Positions 36,831 to 47,411 of a DNA stretch of 64,000 nt are shown piece by piece. The stretch comes from Novosphingobium subterraneum (lineage in GTDB: Bacteria > Pseudomonadota > Alphaproteobacteria > Sphingomonadales > Sphingomonadaceae). How positions within the stretch are numbered: the stretch's first letter is position 1; the number at the start of each line of letters is the position of its first letter. The notes beneath the pieces are model-generated. The model did not search any database and had not been told where the DNA came from. It saw only the letters and a program-made list of their open reading frames with translations. The position numbers were made by a program, and so were the translations under genes. The stretch spans positions 23,958-87,957 of the forward strand of contig NZ_JRVC01000033.1 of NCBI RefSeq assembly GCF_000807925.1. The letters are read 5' to 3'.

Positions 36831-38030
36831 CTAATCGGTGTCGGCTGCACCACGCTCGTATCGCGCCAGGAGCCTGTCGATGTCAGCCATGGAAGCATCG
36901 TACTCACCGATCGCAGCCGGGGAAAAAGCAAAACCTCCGCTTGCGTCACACGAAACAGGGTAAAGCTGTTGCGTCGGCAAAGTCGTCCCGAATAACCACA
37001 CACCCGAAAGCTTTGTGCGCGCGACAATGCCGCTGTCCAAAAGTCCGCTCAGAATGGCGCGTACACCGAGCCTGGTCGCGTCCAGGAGAATCTCGATCTG
37101 CGAAGAGCGCAAGGGACCAAAGCCGTCCAGCAACTCTATCAGGGCAGGGGCCCTTGAGCTCGCACGCCTGCCGGCCTGAAGGGCCTTAATGCGTTCACAC
37201 GCCGCTCCTGCATCGACGATATTCTGCCGTAGACGATGCGTGACGTCCCGCAATGCCATGGCAATCATACCTCGCGCCGCGCACCGGTCCGAGGGATCGA
37301 TTGATCCGATCGTATTCACAGCATCAGCACGAATAAGTCCGGGGAAGGGGAGGGCCACGGACAAATTGCCAGACCTCTGCCATCGCTCGCCCCAAACCAT
37401 TTCGACCGCCCAACGGGGGGAGGGGGGGGCATGCCGCTCGACAGTAACGCTCCTCGGACCTAGCATAACGGTCTGGTAATGAGGTTCCGAAGGTGCAAAC
37501 AGCAAGCTCTCGCCAAGCGACACGTGGAGCTCACGCAAATCAGCCAAGGGGTGTGGGGAGGGCGGCAGCTGGCTGACCAGCCCGTGCGCACCATCAACAA
37601 TTGTGCGGATGTCGATGTGGTCAGTGTCTGAACTACCCCCAACCCCCCAAAGGGCAACAGGGGCGAGCAGTGCTCTCTTAAAGCGGGGTGCAATATCGGC
37701 CAGCTCCTGCCAACTGCTATGGCCAAATTCTGTGAGGATGGTCTCACAGATGGCTCTCGGGTCGCGCTTCCCCAATGCGGGTTCGTCACTTAGGGTCGCA
37801 AGTCCAGCAAACCAGGCGTGAAAGCGATGTTCGGTGAACTCGTGGCCTTCACCGGCCAGCGCCGAAACAAGTAGATTGCGCAAGCTGCGCAGAGCCAGAA
37901 GCTGTCGAACCGAAGGCGGGCACATGGCCACCGACCCATCGAGGCGCCCGAGCTCGAGGCAGGCCTCGAGCTCGCAAGATTGAGTGGCCGGATCGATAGC
38001 TAAACCCGAATCAGGATATAGCATTGCCAT
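36831..38030 (-). CDS. Hypothetical protein with a C-terminal winged-helix-like part
   Basis: A 399-aa protein I cannot assign. The N-terminal half is helical (PPSVRQLLALRSLRNLLVSA). The C-terminal part, SRAPALIELLDGFGPLRSS then ILLDATRLGVRAILSG and LLDSGIVARTKLSGVWLFG, has the spacing of a winged-helix domain. It resembles in outline the long plasmid proteins with a C-terminal HTH found near rhizobial replication loci, but I cannot confirm this. It is transcribed toward parA and separated from it by the candidate centromere. Confidence 0.65.
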   Translation of the reverse strand: MAMLYPDSGLAIDPATQSCELEACLELGRLDGSVAMCPPSVRQLLALRSLRNLLVSALAGEGHEFTEHRFHAWFAGLATLSDEPALGKRDPRAICETILTEFGHSSWQELADIAPRFKRALLAPVALWGVGGSSDTDHIDIRTIVDGAHGLVSQLPPSPHPLADLRELHVSLGESLLFAPSEPHYQTVMLGPRSVTVERHAPPSPRWAVEMVWGERWQRSGNLSVALPFPGLIRADAVNTIGSIDPSDRCAARGMIAMALRDVTHRLRQNIVDAGAACERIKALQAGRRASSRAPALIELLDGFGPLRSSQIEILLDATRLGVRAILSGLLDSGIVARTKLSGVWLFGTTLPTQQLYPVSCDASGGFAFSPAAIGEYDASMADIDRLLARYERGAADTD

Positions 38031-38299
38031 GCTACGGCAGAATCCTCCATATATTACAGCGTGTTATTGGACATGTTAAGCTAAAGATGTTTTACTATAC
38101 AAGGTCCCGGATATCTTTGCTAGCGGCCCGGGCTGACCGAAAAGCCGGTCCCGACGCAAGCTCCGGACTGCGTCAGGTCGCCACAGGACGCCTCTCGATG
38201 CCGGCCAAGGACGAGGGCCGAGAGGGGGTGGCGCCACTGGAAAAGGGTCCTCTGCTATGGCCGCCTTGTGGTCCATGTCGGGTCTGGATCGGCCGCTTG

Positions 38300-38656
38300 T
38301 TACAGCCCATTGAGTCTGGCGGCCATGTCAAACAACATGGCCTTGACGACCTTACGCCCTTCTATCGAAAGCCTGATGATAACGCGCAAGCGGTTGTGCG
38401 GATCAGGATGTCGCTCGATCAACTGATGGCCGTGTAGCCAATCTATCCATCGAAGCGCTGTCGTATCCTTTATTCGTGCTGCCCGGGTCAGCGTCCTGAT
38501 ATGCATCGTTTCCTTGCTTAACTGCGCGATGAGAAGCTCGAGGAGCATGGACCAAGCAGGTTTGCACGAGGCTTGGCGGCAAATCACGCGTTCGCGCAGA
38601 CGCAAGTGTGCCCGGTAGGCTATCGCCATCCTGAGGAGGTCTTCGTCATTTTCCAT
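38300..38656 (-). CDS. Small winged-helix (MarR-like) regulator, paralog 2
   Basis: A 118-aa protein made almost only of the winged helix: CKPAWSMLLELLIAQLS, then IKDTTALRWIDWLHGHQLI and ERHPDPHNRLRVIIRL. It shares the family signature with paralogs elsewhere in the window but lacks the second Arg of the D-x-R-R wing (HNRLR). It starts at an ATG with AAGGA upstream. No obvious target gene lies next to it. Confidence 0.72.
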   Translation of the reverse strand: MENDEDLLRMAIAYRAHLRLRERVICRQASCKPAWSMLLELLIAQLSKETMHIRTLTRAARIKDTTALRWIDWLHGHQLIERHPDPHNRLRVIIRLSIEGRKVVKAMLFDMAARLNGL

Positions 38657-39118
38657 CTTTATCGGTCCTTACGGCGGGTTCGTAAGGCGGGTGCAGAACC
38701 GCGGTTGGCATTGGACGGGCGGTGGCCGCCGTGGTTTCGGTATTGGAAGGGCGCGGCGATGCCGCTGGCGGCAGAAGGACAAGCGGGCGTTGCAGGATCG
38801 TAGGGACGATCGGCCAAGCACGCAAAGCGATCAAAGTGCTGCAAGAACCAAAGCCTGTCGGCAACCGCGAACGTATCCATTGTGCCGCTGATGCCGCATG
38901 CATCGTGCGAGACGGGCTCGCAACCCGGGCGCGCAGCATCACGATATGGCAAAGGCCATGCCGCATGAATCTGGCGGCCTCCGCGTCGCAGGGTCTTGCG
39001 AGCAGCAAGAGCGGGCAGGGGGGCGGAAGTGGCTGGGAGCTGCGTCGGCGGGACATGACCGCTTTCGGTGGTGTCGAGCGACGCATTTGCTCCCCAAACC
39101 TGTTGCGGGGAACCGAGA
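38657..39118. other. No recognisable gene
   Basis: About 460 bases between two regulators on the same strand. Frames are open on both strands but unsupported. Confidence 0.4.
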
Positions 39119-39499
39119 TCATTGCGTTTTGCACGAATGTGCGAAAACCCGTCCGAGGTCAGACAAGAGCTGTTCGGTAACCTCGGTTCCGTGCGGTGTA
39201 AGTGTGACATGGATCCGTCGCCTGTCGCCCGGATCGGACTCCTTGGCAACAAGGTCCATCGTTAACAGCGCGTCAAGCCAACCCAGCGAGGTGGTGGGGG
39301 CGATTCCGGTCAGCAAGGCTATGTCGCCAAGGCTCAGTGGCATGCATCTGTCGCTATTGAGGTACAGTTCGAGCAGAATGCTCCAAGGCGCACTGCCAGG
39401 TGGCCCCATTGGCAGAATTGACCGCCTGGAATGCAACGATTCGCGATAAGCTGTGGCAATTGCGCGCAAATTCACAGGTGGGGGCAGTTCTGGGTTCAT
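39119..39499 (-). CDS. Small winged-helix (MarR-like) regulator, paralog 3
   Basis: A 126-aa protein with the same core: PWSILLELYLNSDRCMPLS, then IAPTTSLGWLDALLTMDLV and DPGDRRRIHVTLTPHG. It is upstream of paralog 2 on the same strand. The N-terminal 35 residues contain a Pro-rich stretch. Its gene ends 144 bases before the IS1634 left end, so the element lies upstream of its promoter region. Confidence 0.75.
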   Translation of the reverse strand: MNPELPPPVNLRAIATAYRESLHSRRSILPMGPPGSAPWSILLELYLNSDRCMPLSLGDIALLTGIAPTTSLGWLDALLTMDLVAKESDPGDRRRIHVTLTPHGTEVTEQLLSDLGRVFAHSCKTQ

Positions 39500-39642
39500 A
39501 GACCTATAACTAAAGTTAGCAGAGCCAATTACAGCTCTCGATGGACGGTCATCTATCGCGGTGAAGGTTCAAAAGTAAGACCCAAGTTGAACAGTGCCTT
39601 CATAGAACGGATTTTATATCAATAGGATACGCGAGTGTGCGC

Positions 39643-41420
39643 GGGTGTTACCACTACATTTTGCGGCTGATGTGTGGGACGCGCGAACGCGCGGCGGAGC
39701 TTACGTTGCGGGCTGCTCAGCAATGTTGGCTGGGAGAGCGATGCCGACAGCCTTGAAGACGTTGCCCACGTCACCTGTGACGTGCGTGCGTGTGGTAATG
39801 GCCTTGCCATCCTTTTCGATGGTGGCCTGCTGGAGACGATCGAGATCGTTGAGAAGCGGCTGCCATTCGGGCTGGAAGCCCTTGTCCTGGCATAGCCGGG
39901 TCAGTTCCTTGGCGAGCGTCAGGGCAAGGAACGAGACGAAGACATGGCCGCGGATCGCGGCATCGGACTGATGGAAGATCGGCCGGGTATCGAAGCTGGC
40001 CTTGGCCACGCGGAACAGGGCTTCGACCTGTAGCAGGTCACGATAGCGGATCACGGCTTGGAGCGGTGTGATCCGGGCATTGGTGCGCAGGACACTGATG
40101 CCGTCGAAGCGGGCCTCGTCGGCGAGTTTGCCCAGATCGATTTCGAAGCTCTTGCCGCTGGCTTTGAGATAACGCCGATAGGCCGAGTTACCGACCAGCG
40201 CCTTGTCGCCCTTCTTGAGCTGGGCCTGGAGCCCGTCGATGATGGCCTGACGGTCCGCCTTGTCCTTCTTGGCTTCGGCCTCGTTCAGCGTGACGATGTA
40301 ACGCTGGGTGTCCTTGCCGCTGCCGACACGGACCTCCTTGACCCACAGCTGGGTCTCGCCTGCCTGCCGCTCGAGCACGAGCGGAACCATCGGAGCAGTG
40401 TCGTTCAACACGACATCGCGGATGACGCTGCTTGATCGCTCGCGGGCGCCGAGGATGTATTCCATGCCCAGTTTTTCGAGTGCGGCAATAGTGTCGGCGC
40501 TGATCATGCCGCGATCGGCCACGACGCAGGACCGGGTAATCCCGAAGCGCGTACGCAGGCGCGTGACGATGGGCAGGAGGACTTTCACATCGGCCGTATT
40601 GCCCGGCACCATCTCGGTGCAGATCGGCCGCCCCTGGGCATCGATCACCACGGCCAGGATCATCTGCGCAAGCTCGGGCCGGTGATCCTTGGAATGACCA
40701 CGCCGCCCCAGCGTGTCACCGCCTGCGCCGTAGAACGATAGTGAGGTGGTATCCATGAACACGAGGCTCAGATCCGTGAACAGGTCCCGGCGCCTGTCGA
40801 ACAGCTTCTCCTCGATCACGTCCTTCACGCATCGGGGTGCCAACGCGCCTTCAGCTTTCTCCTCGATCTCCTCGCCCAGCCAGGCCATGGCACGGTAGAA
40901 GTGATGGAGCGCCAGATCCTCAACTCCGTCGATGGCATAGCTCTTCATCCAGTCGGTGCACGCCCGGTCCGAGCCTGACACGAACAGCCGGTGCAACATG
41001 GCAACGAAAACCGCGCGTTCGACATCAAAGCCAAATCCACGCCCTGCCAGCACCTCGGCCAGCACGGCATCGACACCAAGCCGCTGCCACAACCGGCCAA
41101 ACAGCAAGGGGCCGCCGATGCGGTGGGCGGTTATCTTGCCATCATCGATGTCGGAAAGGATGATGCTGCGTTCGGCGTGCCGGGCAATCGAAGCTGCCAG
41201 CCTGTCCAGTTCGCCACTGGCGGCAAGAGCATCCTTGCGGCCCAGCGCCTTGATGGTGCGCTGACGAACGACCTTACCCTCGCGCACGCTTTCGACGAGA
41301 TAGAGGTAGCGGTGGCCCCGGGCGACTCGTTCGACAACAAACATGCATGTGTTGTTATCGCCGACCTGCACAATACTCCACAGAAACACCACGTTCAGCG
41401 CAAATGTTGTTACTACACCC
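39643..41420 (-). mobile_element. IS1634-family insertion sequence
   Basis: About 1.78 kb. The ends are imperfect inverted repeats of 26-28 bases at 39643-39670 and 41395-41420, sharing GGGTGT, ACATTT-GCG and CTGA with two one-base gaps. It contains one transposase gene. I saw no clear target duplication. The conserved protein start lies about 75 bases inside the right end. Confidence 0.8.
39701..41344 (-). CDS. IS1634-family transposase
   Basis: A 547-aa DDE transposase of the IS4 superfamily, IS1634 group. It starts MFVVERVARGHRYLYLVES and carries LVFMDTTSLSFYG (first Asp), CVVADRGMIS (second Asp) and YRDLLQVEALFR (Glu in the YREK-like box). No frameshift is present. The start at 41344 is given by the family N-terminus; the open frame continues 37 codons upstream into the element end. 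Confidence 0.9.
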   Translation of the reverse strand: MFVVERVARGHRYLYLVESVREGKVVRQRTIKALGRKDALAASGELDRLAASIARHAERSIILSDIDDGKITAHRIGGPLLFGRLWQRLGVDAVLAEVLAGRGFGFDVERAVFVAMLHRLFVSGSDRACTDWMKSYAIDGVEDLALHHFYRAMAWLGEEIEEKAEGALAPRCVKDVIEEKLFDRRRDLFTDLSLVFMDTTSLSFYGAGGDTLGRRGHSKDHRPELAQMILAVVIDAQGRPICTEMVPGNTADVKVLLPIVTRLRTRFGITRSCVVADRGMISADTIAALEKLGMEYILGARERSSSVIRDVVLNDTAPMVPLVLERQAGETQLWVKEVRVGSGKDTQRYIVTLNEAEAKKDKADRQAIIDGLQAQLKKGDKALVGNSAYRRYLKASGKSFEIDLGKLADEARFDGISVLRTNARITPLQAVIRYRDLLQVEALFRVAKASFDTRPIFHQSDAAIRGHVFVSFLALTLAKELTRLCQDKGFQPEWQPLLNDLDRLQQATIEKDGKAITTRTHVTGDVGNVFKAVGIALPANIAEQPAT

Positions 41421-41639
41421 AATCTCCGCGCCAAATCCACATCACGCAAATTCAATCACTTACGAAGCAATGTTCGACACCTGTTCCAACGTCACTGTCC
41501 AACTTGGGTAAGAGGCCAGATAAGACAATCGCAGAAGCGACATCGTGAACACTGTCTTCAGGATCTGGTTGCACCTTCTTGGAAAAAATAGATTTGATCG
41601 AAAAGGGGCTTCACACGATTTCGTGAGAAGTCATACAAT

Positions 41640-42387
41640 TTGAACGACAATGGGAGCAGCCGTCTTGTCAGGCGGCCCATGGTTCATCGTGTTTATCATG
41701 GCGTTGAGAGCGCAGATGAGTTTGCGCATGATGGCGATAAGGATGACCTTGGGCGGTTGGCCGGTTTCGGCGACGCTGCCTGAAGGTTTTGATGACAGGA
41801 TTGTGCTGTCTGGCGATAAGGGCTGCCATGTAGGCGGCATCGCGCAGGGGTTTGCGGCCGCCGATGGTGCGTCGTTGCCCCCGGAATGTTCCGCTTTCGC
41901 AGTGGAGGGGAGCCACGCCGAGCAGTGGCGCGGCCGCCGGCGGGTCAGTTGGCCGAGCTCGCGCATGAGCGCCAGCAGGGTATGGGCAAAGACTGGCCCG
42001 ACGCCCGGGACCGAGCGAAGCAGGCGGTTGCGGGGGCCATGCGTTCGTCTGCGGCGACTGCTTCGGCCATGGCCTGGTCGATCAGCAGGATATCCGCCTT
42101 GAGGCTTGCGATCCGCCGCGCAGCCATGCGCTTGAGCACACCATGCACCGTGCGCAAGGCGTTGGGCCGATGTGCGGTCAGCTCCACCGCACACAGCGCT
42201 GCCAGCGCCTCGCGCTCGTAGCCGCCACTGGCTTCCAGACCGATTGCAGCGGGGCCGAGCCACACCAGGGCGCGCGGATGCCCTTGCCGTCACTGGCGAA
42301 TTCCAGCGCCTCTCCATCCGGCCACAGGCACACATCGAGCCTTGACCTGCTCACATCGATACCGACAAACACAGCCTGACACGTCAT
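41640..42387 (-). pseudogene. IS110-family transposase, frameshifted and shortened
   Basis: The start is clear: MTCQAVFVGIDVSRSRLDV with the first catalytic Asp. The continuation IGLEASGGYERE (second catalytic acid) and KRMAARRIASLKADI is in another frame. The C-terminal part near 41690-41860 (YMAALIARQHNPVI on the minus strand) is in yet another. Part of the DEDD domain after the Glu is missing. Copies of this family normally encode about 320-340 residues without frameshift. Confidence 0.8.
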
Positions 42388-43575
42388 CTTCGTTCCCTTC
42401 CTTGCGCGTGCGGGGTAGAACCCCTCGCAACCGTGCGGGTTGATGAAGATCCGTCCGGGCCCAGGCTCCCCAGCGGTCTAGGCAACCAAGGTGGCTGACA
42501 CCTGGATTGGTCTGACTCGGGGGCGTGCCGGGGGGCCTTGAGGCGAGCTTGGCCGCCCGAAATTTATCGATTTGGCATTGGTTCGGTTTGGCAAGGTTAT
42601 GATGTGCCGCTCAGGGGTATATTGCCGTTCACGAACATTGTTCGACAAAGGGCAAAAATGCCAGGCAAACGGACAATGAGGAAAGGAGCACGAGCACTGG
42701 AACCCGGGGATGGCCGCAGGAGTGTGTGAGATATAGCATCCTCGGCTAAGACCGTGCAGAGTCTGGGGGCGGTGGTTCGACTTCGTTTCCAAGCATAAAC
42801 AAGGCATCGGTGTCGACGTTTCCGAGACCTCACCTGCTCAGCGAGCGGGTGACCGCGCCGGGTTTGGTGTTGGCCTTAATCAAGCGCATCATTGGCAGGC
42901 TGTGCGGTTCTAACGCTGGCTTCGGCCCATTGCAGCGCTTCTTCATGAAGTTGCGGAATTTCGTTTGTGCTCGAAATCCGATGGGCACACGACGAAATCG
43001 GTCCGCGCACGGTGGCAGACAACGATCTGCCATTGGCTTGCTTGAGCATTCGCTTCATCTCTGGCTGCCTTCCCGGCGCAGCGTAGCAAAGCCGAGCTGG
43101 CTGGACAATTCGGGTAGATGCTTATGCTAGGGTCCAAGCAAGACGCAGGCGCGCCTTGCATGCTGGACGTGCCATTAGTCACCAAGCGGTCCGAGGTAAA
43201 AAAGCCTAAACCAGGACCGGCAAGCTGGCCAGCGATGCCTTTGTAGGAACCGAACCCACTTGCGGTTGTCGAGCGGGTTTGTAGCGACAAGTCCTCTCGT
43301 TCGAGAGCTTCCTCAACCTCGCCGCCGCAAGGCTATGGCTCAAGTCTTTTGTCAACGCGGCCTAGCCCGTCCAGACAATTACCTCTCAAGGACAACCAAC
43401 TAAGACCATTCCGCTGTTGTCTGTCGTGGCCTTCGGCCCCTTAATGAAAGGCGCTCCCTTTTGCCGCCTGATCCAGTACAGCCTCGCGTACGCTCGATGG
43501 ACGGTACCGGTGATCTGAAGGCCCGGATCGATGGAAGTGGCCGCCTGAACGGCTGGCGCGAAGGAGGATGCGTGA
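42388..43575. other. Long stretch without a recognisable gene
   Basis: About 1.2 kb. The first 100 bases may be the outer end of the dead IS110 copy. The rest has only short open frames without motifs. Confidence 0.4.
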
Positions 43576-43839
43576 TTACTGAAGGCTCAAGTAGCCGGCG
43601 ATCTCCTCCGCCAGCTTTTCCATTTCGACGGCAGTTTCGATCTCGTGCCGTTCCCGCAAGTCCTGCGCACACCCTCCGACAGCTTGGAGCAAGTCGTTCA
43701 GGCCGTCGAAGACGTCGGTGAAACCGAATTGGGCAAGGTATTTACCGACGTCCTCGTCCTTACCCTCAGCGAGCGCCATCCAGAAAGTGTCCAGCTTTGC
43801 CGTGACGCTACGCAGATCATGAGGATCTTCCTGTGGCAT
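43576..43839 (-). CDS. Hypothetical acidic helical protein
   Basis: An 87-aa protein with the composition of a real small protein: RSVTAKLDTFWMALAEGKD, KYLAQFGFTDVFDGLNDLL, and EMEKLAEEIAGYLSLQ. It is acidic and mostly helical. The ATG at 43839 overlaps the stop of the frame upstream (TGATG); ATG 43851 is also in frame. Function unknown. Confidence 0.6.
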   Translation of the reverse strand: MPQEDPHDLRSVTAKLDTFWMALAEGKDEDVGKYLAQFGFTDVFDGLNDLLQAVGGCAQDLRERHEIETAVEMEKLAEEIAGYLSLQ

Positions 43840-44078
43840 CAATCCTTCCATTCCCGGTCAGGGTAAGCGTCGGTTTCCGGATCCGCGCCTTCTGCATGCA
43901 ACGTCGCTCTTACGAACGGGGGGGGAATAGGTTCCACTACCGGTATTACGCCGTCAAAAGCCACACGGACCCAAGCGCCATGCTGCCCTCCCATTGTAAT
44001 ATTGCTTGGACTGACCGCCACCGCGCTGATCAGCAGCGCCGAGCGCCATCCCGACTGTAATCCCGCATCGCCGTGCAA
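43839..44078 (-). CDS. Possible small hypothetical protein
   Basis: A 79-codon frame ending exactly where the next gene starts (TGATG). The second half (GAWVRVAFDGVIPVVEPIPP) looks protein-like; the first 25 residues do not, so the true start may be further downstream. It is kept because of the tight overlap with the next gene. Confidence 0.35.
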   Translation of the reverse strand: MHGDAGLQSGWRSALLISAVAVSPSNITMGGQHGAWVRVAFDGVIPVVEPIPPPFVRATLHAEGADPETDAYPDREWKD

Positions 44079-44454
44079 AGCGCGCTATGTCCCCTTCGTG
44101 CTGGCCCGGCGCGAAAATACCGTCCGATTAGCGCCCGTCTGTTTTCGGCTGCTTTGCCACTCAGTCCTCTTACTGCTGGAGCGCAAAAACCCGGAGGCGG
44201 TGCTGGTATAGGCGGCGGCATTGGCGAGGCGCTCTCGGTGCGGTACGATTGGCAGTTACCGGGAATGGTCTTTCCGTTGACCTTAGATGACCCGCCTCTG
44301 CGCTAAAGTGAGGCATACTTGCGATCAAATGACGCCAAATTGGCGGAACTTTATTCAATGAAAACAGACAGATGATCCTCGAGGGCAGTCAATCGCTGCC
44401 ACGTTAAGGTTAATTCTTCTGTTAACCATTGCACGGCTCGCCAATGAATGGCGC
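44079..44454. promoter_or_regulatory. Upstream region of the LuxR-type regulator
   Basis: No gene seen. The last 100 bases are A/T-rich with TTAAGGTTAATTCTTCTGTT, a likely promoter zone for the gene at 44455. Confidence 0.4.
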
Positions 44455-45075
44455 ATGGCACAAAAGATTGCACTTCACATCCTCGAACCACAGGATCGTT
44501 TCCGGACAGCGCTGGCCCGGCTTGGCTATGAAGCTGGATTTCACTGTGAAATTTATGAAGACATCAGCGAGCTTTTCGAAGCGATTCCGCGCAACGGCGT
44601 GGTGCTGATCCGGGACGATGGATCATGCAGCGCCATTCCCGCGCTGGTCCGACACCTTGCATTGCAAGGCCAATGGTGTACGTTTGTTGGCTATGCTGAT
44701 CACCCGAAGGTCGACCACGTGGTCCAGGCCATTAAAGGCGGTGCGCTTTCCTTTATTGCCACACCCGGGACAACGGACGACCTTCTTGCCGTGGTCCCCG
44801 CTGTGGCAGCAGAAGCTGAGTTGCGCAGAGATCTGATCGAGCGGGCAGTTCGGGCTCACCAGAGCCTTGCCCGTCTTACAGATCGCGAGCGGCAGGTGCT
44901 TGACGGGATTGTTTCGGGCGAGAGTTCGAAAGCCATAGCGCGAGTCTTGGCGATCAGCCCACGGACAGTTGAGATCCACAGGACCAAGATGCTCGGCAAG
45001 CTTGGCGCAAGAAATGCGGCAGACGCCGTGCGTCTCAAGGTCGAAGCCTCGGCTTATACCGCTATCGCCGCCTGA
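44455..45075 (+). CDS. LuxR/FixJ-type regulator with a receiver-like domain
   Basis: A 206-aa protein. Residues 1-125 have the length and alternation of a response-regulator receiver domain, but the usual acidic pocket and phospho-Asp are not evident; VVLIRDDGS is the nearest candidate. Residues 139-198 are a LuxR-type HTH: RLTDRERQVLDGIVSG, then SPRTVEIHRTKMLGKLG. It may respond to a signal without phosphorylation. It is transcribed alone. Its target is unknown; exopolysaccharide control is possible but not shown. Confidence 0.85.
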   Translation: MAQKIALHILEPQDRFRTALARLGYEAGFHCEIYEDISELFEAIPRNGVVLIRDDGSCSAIPALVRHLALQGQWCTFVGYADHPKVDHVVQAIKGGALSFIATPGTTDDLLAVVPAVAAEAELRRDLIERAVRAHQSLARLTDRERQVLDGIVSGESSKAIARVLAISPRTVEIHRTKMLGKLGARNAADAVRLKVEASAYTAIAA

Positions 45076-45801
45076 TTACTCCTTCGCCACGACTGGTTTT
45101 TAATCGAGCGAAAACCAACTGCCGCTCGAGAATAACTTTCTCTGCAGGTATAGTTTCGCCACACAAAGCTTCGGAGTCATAAACGTAAAGGGAAATATCT
45201 CACAATTTCTACAATTACTCCGACTAAACTATGCCTTTTAAACGACACGTCATTAAAGGCTCGTTACATTTTTTCCCAGCATGCGAACGTGAGATCAGAC
45301 CTTTCAGAGCAGAATTGAAATATAAATCGTTTTTTTCCAAAGTGCAGAAATTCCGCTTTAGCACTGGATTGTCCAAAAGGAAAAAATGTCAGGATTGCCG
45401 TTTCTTATGCCAAATCAGTGCGCCTGTAATTTGACTGTTTGTCGTTCACCAGCTGCTCCGTCAGTGTCGGTACACAGAGCCTGATTTGAAGCGTGTCCAC
45501 TATGGCAATTAATGGCTATCTCTCGTTTTTCGAAATTCCGCCTTTCACCGCCCGTGTTCGGAAGGGGCATTTCAAACGAGGCAACTTGCGCACTGCCAGA
45601 AAAGGCCTGCCTGAAGTTCTATCCGAAGTTCAGTCGCTCACAATAAATAAGCAAGCCCCGCCAAGACCGTCGTGGTAGGACCGCGGTAGTTGGTCTGCCT
45701 CTTCTCTTCGTAAGTAGGCGCCCTGATCGCATGTTCTAAAAGAAGAAATGGTAACTGGACTACTGAGCTTCTTCAGCACCCTATGTGGGACTGGAGAGCT
45801 T
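45076..45801. other. A/T-richer stretch without a recognisable gene
   Basis: About 725 bases of lower GC than the neighbourhood. Two frames of 60-67 codons (45231-45434 and 45493-45678, plus strand) are open, with no motif. Confidence 0.4.
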
Positions 45802-45972
45802 ATGGGCAAGAGTGAGGGGCGGAACGAAGGTCTATCCCGGGCTTTGGAATTGCTCGAAGAATCCTTGCAGATTCTCGATGCGCACCAGATGGTTGAGGCA
45901 GCCCTGCGTGTCTCGCTGGCCATTGATGTCTTGAAAAGGATGCAGGGGTGCGGGGAACTCGGGGATAGGTGA
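45802..45972 (+). CDS. Very short helical protein, family A member 2
   Basis: A 56-aa protein starting at an ATG with GGAGAG just upstream. The sequence LELLEESLQILDAHQM then ALRVSLAIDVLKRM forms two amphipathic helices and resembles the short genes at 29435 and 49981. Function unknown. Confidence 0.55.
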   Translation: MGKSEGRNEGLSRALELLEESLQILDAHQMVEAALRVSLAIDVLKRMQGCGELGDR

Positions 45973-46713
45973 CGCGGGAACCAAAAGCGCGAGCTTTTGG
46001 GCGCTGTCCGGCCGGCGAGAACGGAGGTTGTAGATTAAAGTCTGGCATGCCGAGTTCTGCCTCGTACGGCAATGCCGCTGACGAAAGCGGCGGCGACCTT
46101 CGACCTGGGGATGCTTCACCAGCGCTATTGATGCGGTAACGTACAAACCACAAACCAATTCAGGTCAAATGGGACAGCATCCCTATGGCACATGCAGGGA
46201 GAACTGTCTCAGGGACGGCACATTTTTGCTGGTCGAAGGTGGCGTTGAGAGCATTGGCGAGTTTTCGCCTGACGGCGCCGAAAATGACTCCTGCGGGTTC
46301 TCCGGCGTTTCGCGGTTTTTAGTACGGTGCTGCCGTGGCGACAATGCGCTGACTTGCACCAAGGCGGCAACGTCGAGCCCTTCGCAGGGAGGTCTGCAGC
46401 ATCCGGCCATGCTTCGCTTGTCGCTGAAGGCGACGCTCTATCCGCCAAAAGCTGTGCCACCGAGGAGCGATCGGGTTAGCCAAGACGCCATGTTGCACTG
46501 AGCTGTGGCATTGAGGCAAGTAGCTTTGCCGCAGTTGTGCAGCCGATGCGTGGCGGCGAGCATATAATCGTACTGCATTCTGCAAGCTCGGGACTATGCG
46601 AGCGGGCTGGCGATCCCTGCTTCAACTTGCGCGAATTCCGCCAACAGCCGTTTGATCCTTTGGGCCGCGATCCGTCTGATTACTGTTGTTGAAGTGTGTT
46701 CGGCCGGGGTGGC

Positions 46714-47130
46714 TCAATCGGCGAACTTCGCACAACGGCCGGCGTGCTGTGACGAGTTCGCCAAGGCAGGCGCAGGCGAAATCGCTATTGCATCGAACCG
46801 GTCGTTCTTGGCCAGGAATCCTGGGGCGCGGGCCAACTCGTGCACGTGCATGGGGTGCGACCCCTGAGGCGGATAGATCTGCCGCGCACAGAACGCCAGC
46901 AGAGCAGGTTCATGCGCATCTGAAGCCTCAGTCGTCTGCACGGCGGCAGAGCTACCGGACGAGCGCACGAAGGCCATCCGGACCTTGGCGACAGCGCGCG
47001 CCTCACTGTTTGACCACAGACGGGTATTGGTCCGAGCCCAGCTTCGCCTCGATGCCGAGATACTGATCGTGCTGTGCCATGATTCCAAGCCCATCCTTGC
47101 GTCTGCCGGGGCAGCGTCTGGTGCAAGGTT
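46714..47130 (-). pseudogene. IS110-family transposase remnant
   Basis: On the minus strand the frame contains TEASDAHEPALLAFCARQI followed by HVHELARAPGFLAKNDRFDA. This matches the E-x-x-G/S-x-x-E box and the R-x-F-A-x-A-x-G-x-L-A-K-T-D-x-x-D-A box of IS110 transposases. The N- and C-terminal parts are not recognisable nearby. The rest of 45973-47411 holds no identifiable gene. Confidence 0.6.
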
Positions 47131-47411
47131 CGGCCTAGTGCATCTCCGTCGAAACCCTGGCTCCTCGACGGGTGCCAGGACCATTGGCGACGCGGGCGCG
47201 CAAACGAAGGGGTGCTCTACCGCCGGAACTTCCGCAACCGCATCATGCACCATTCACAGGATAAAGCGGGCATCACCGCACTGGCGGCAAGGTGCTGTGC
47301 GAGCGTCTGCCAAGCACATGTCAGGCCCTTTATGAAAAAAGCTCCATGGGCCTTGACGTTCTTAGAACTTGCCATCTTTGCTGCTCCGCGGGCACCACAG
47401 GGGCAAGTTGC

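Noticed and set aside
36602..37189. Plus-strand frame of 195 codons
   Set aside because: Very basic, Pro/Arg/His-rich translation typical of a wrong frame, overlapping the end of the 399-residue gene.
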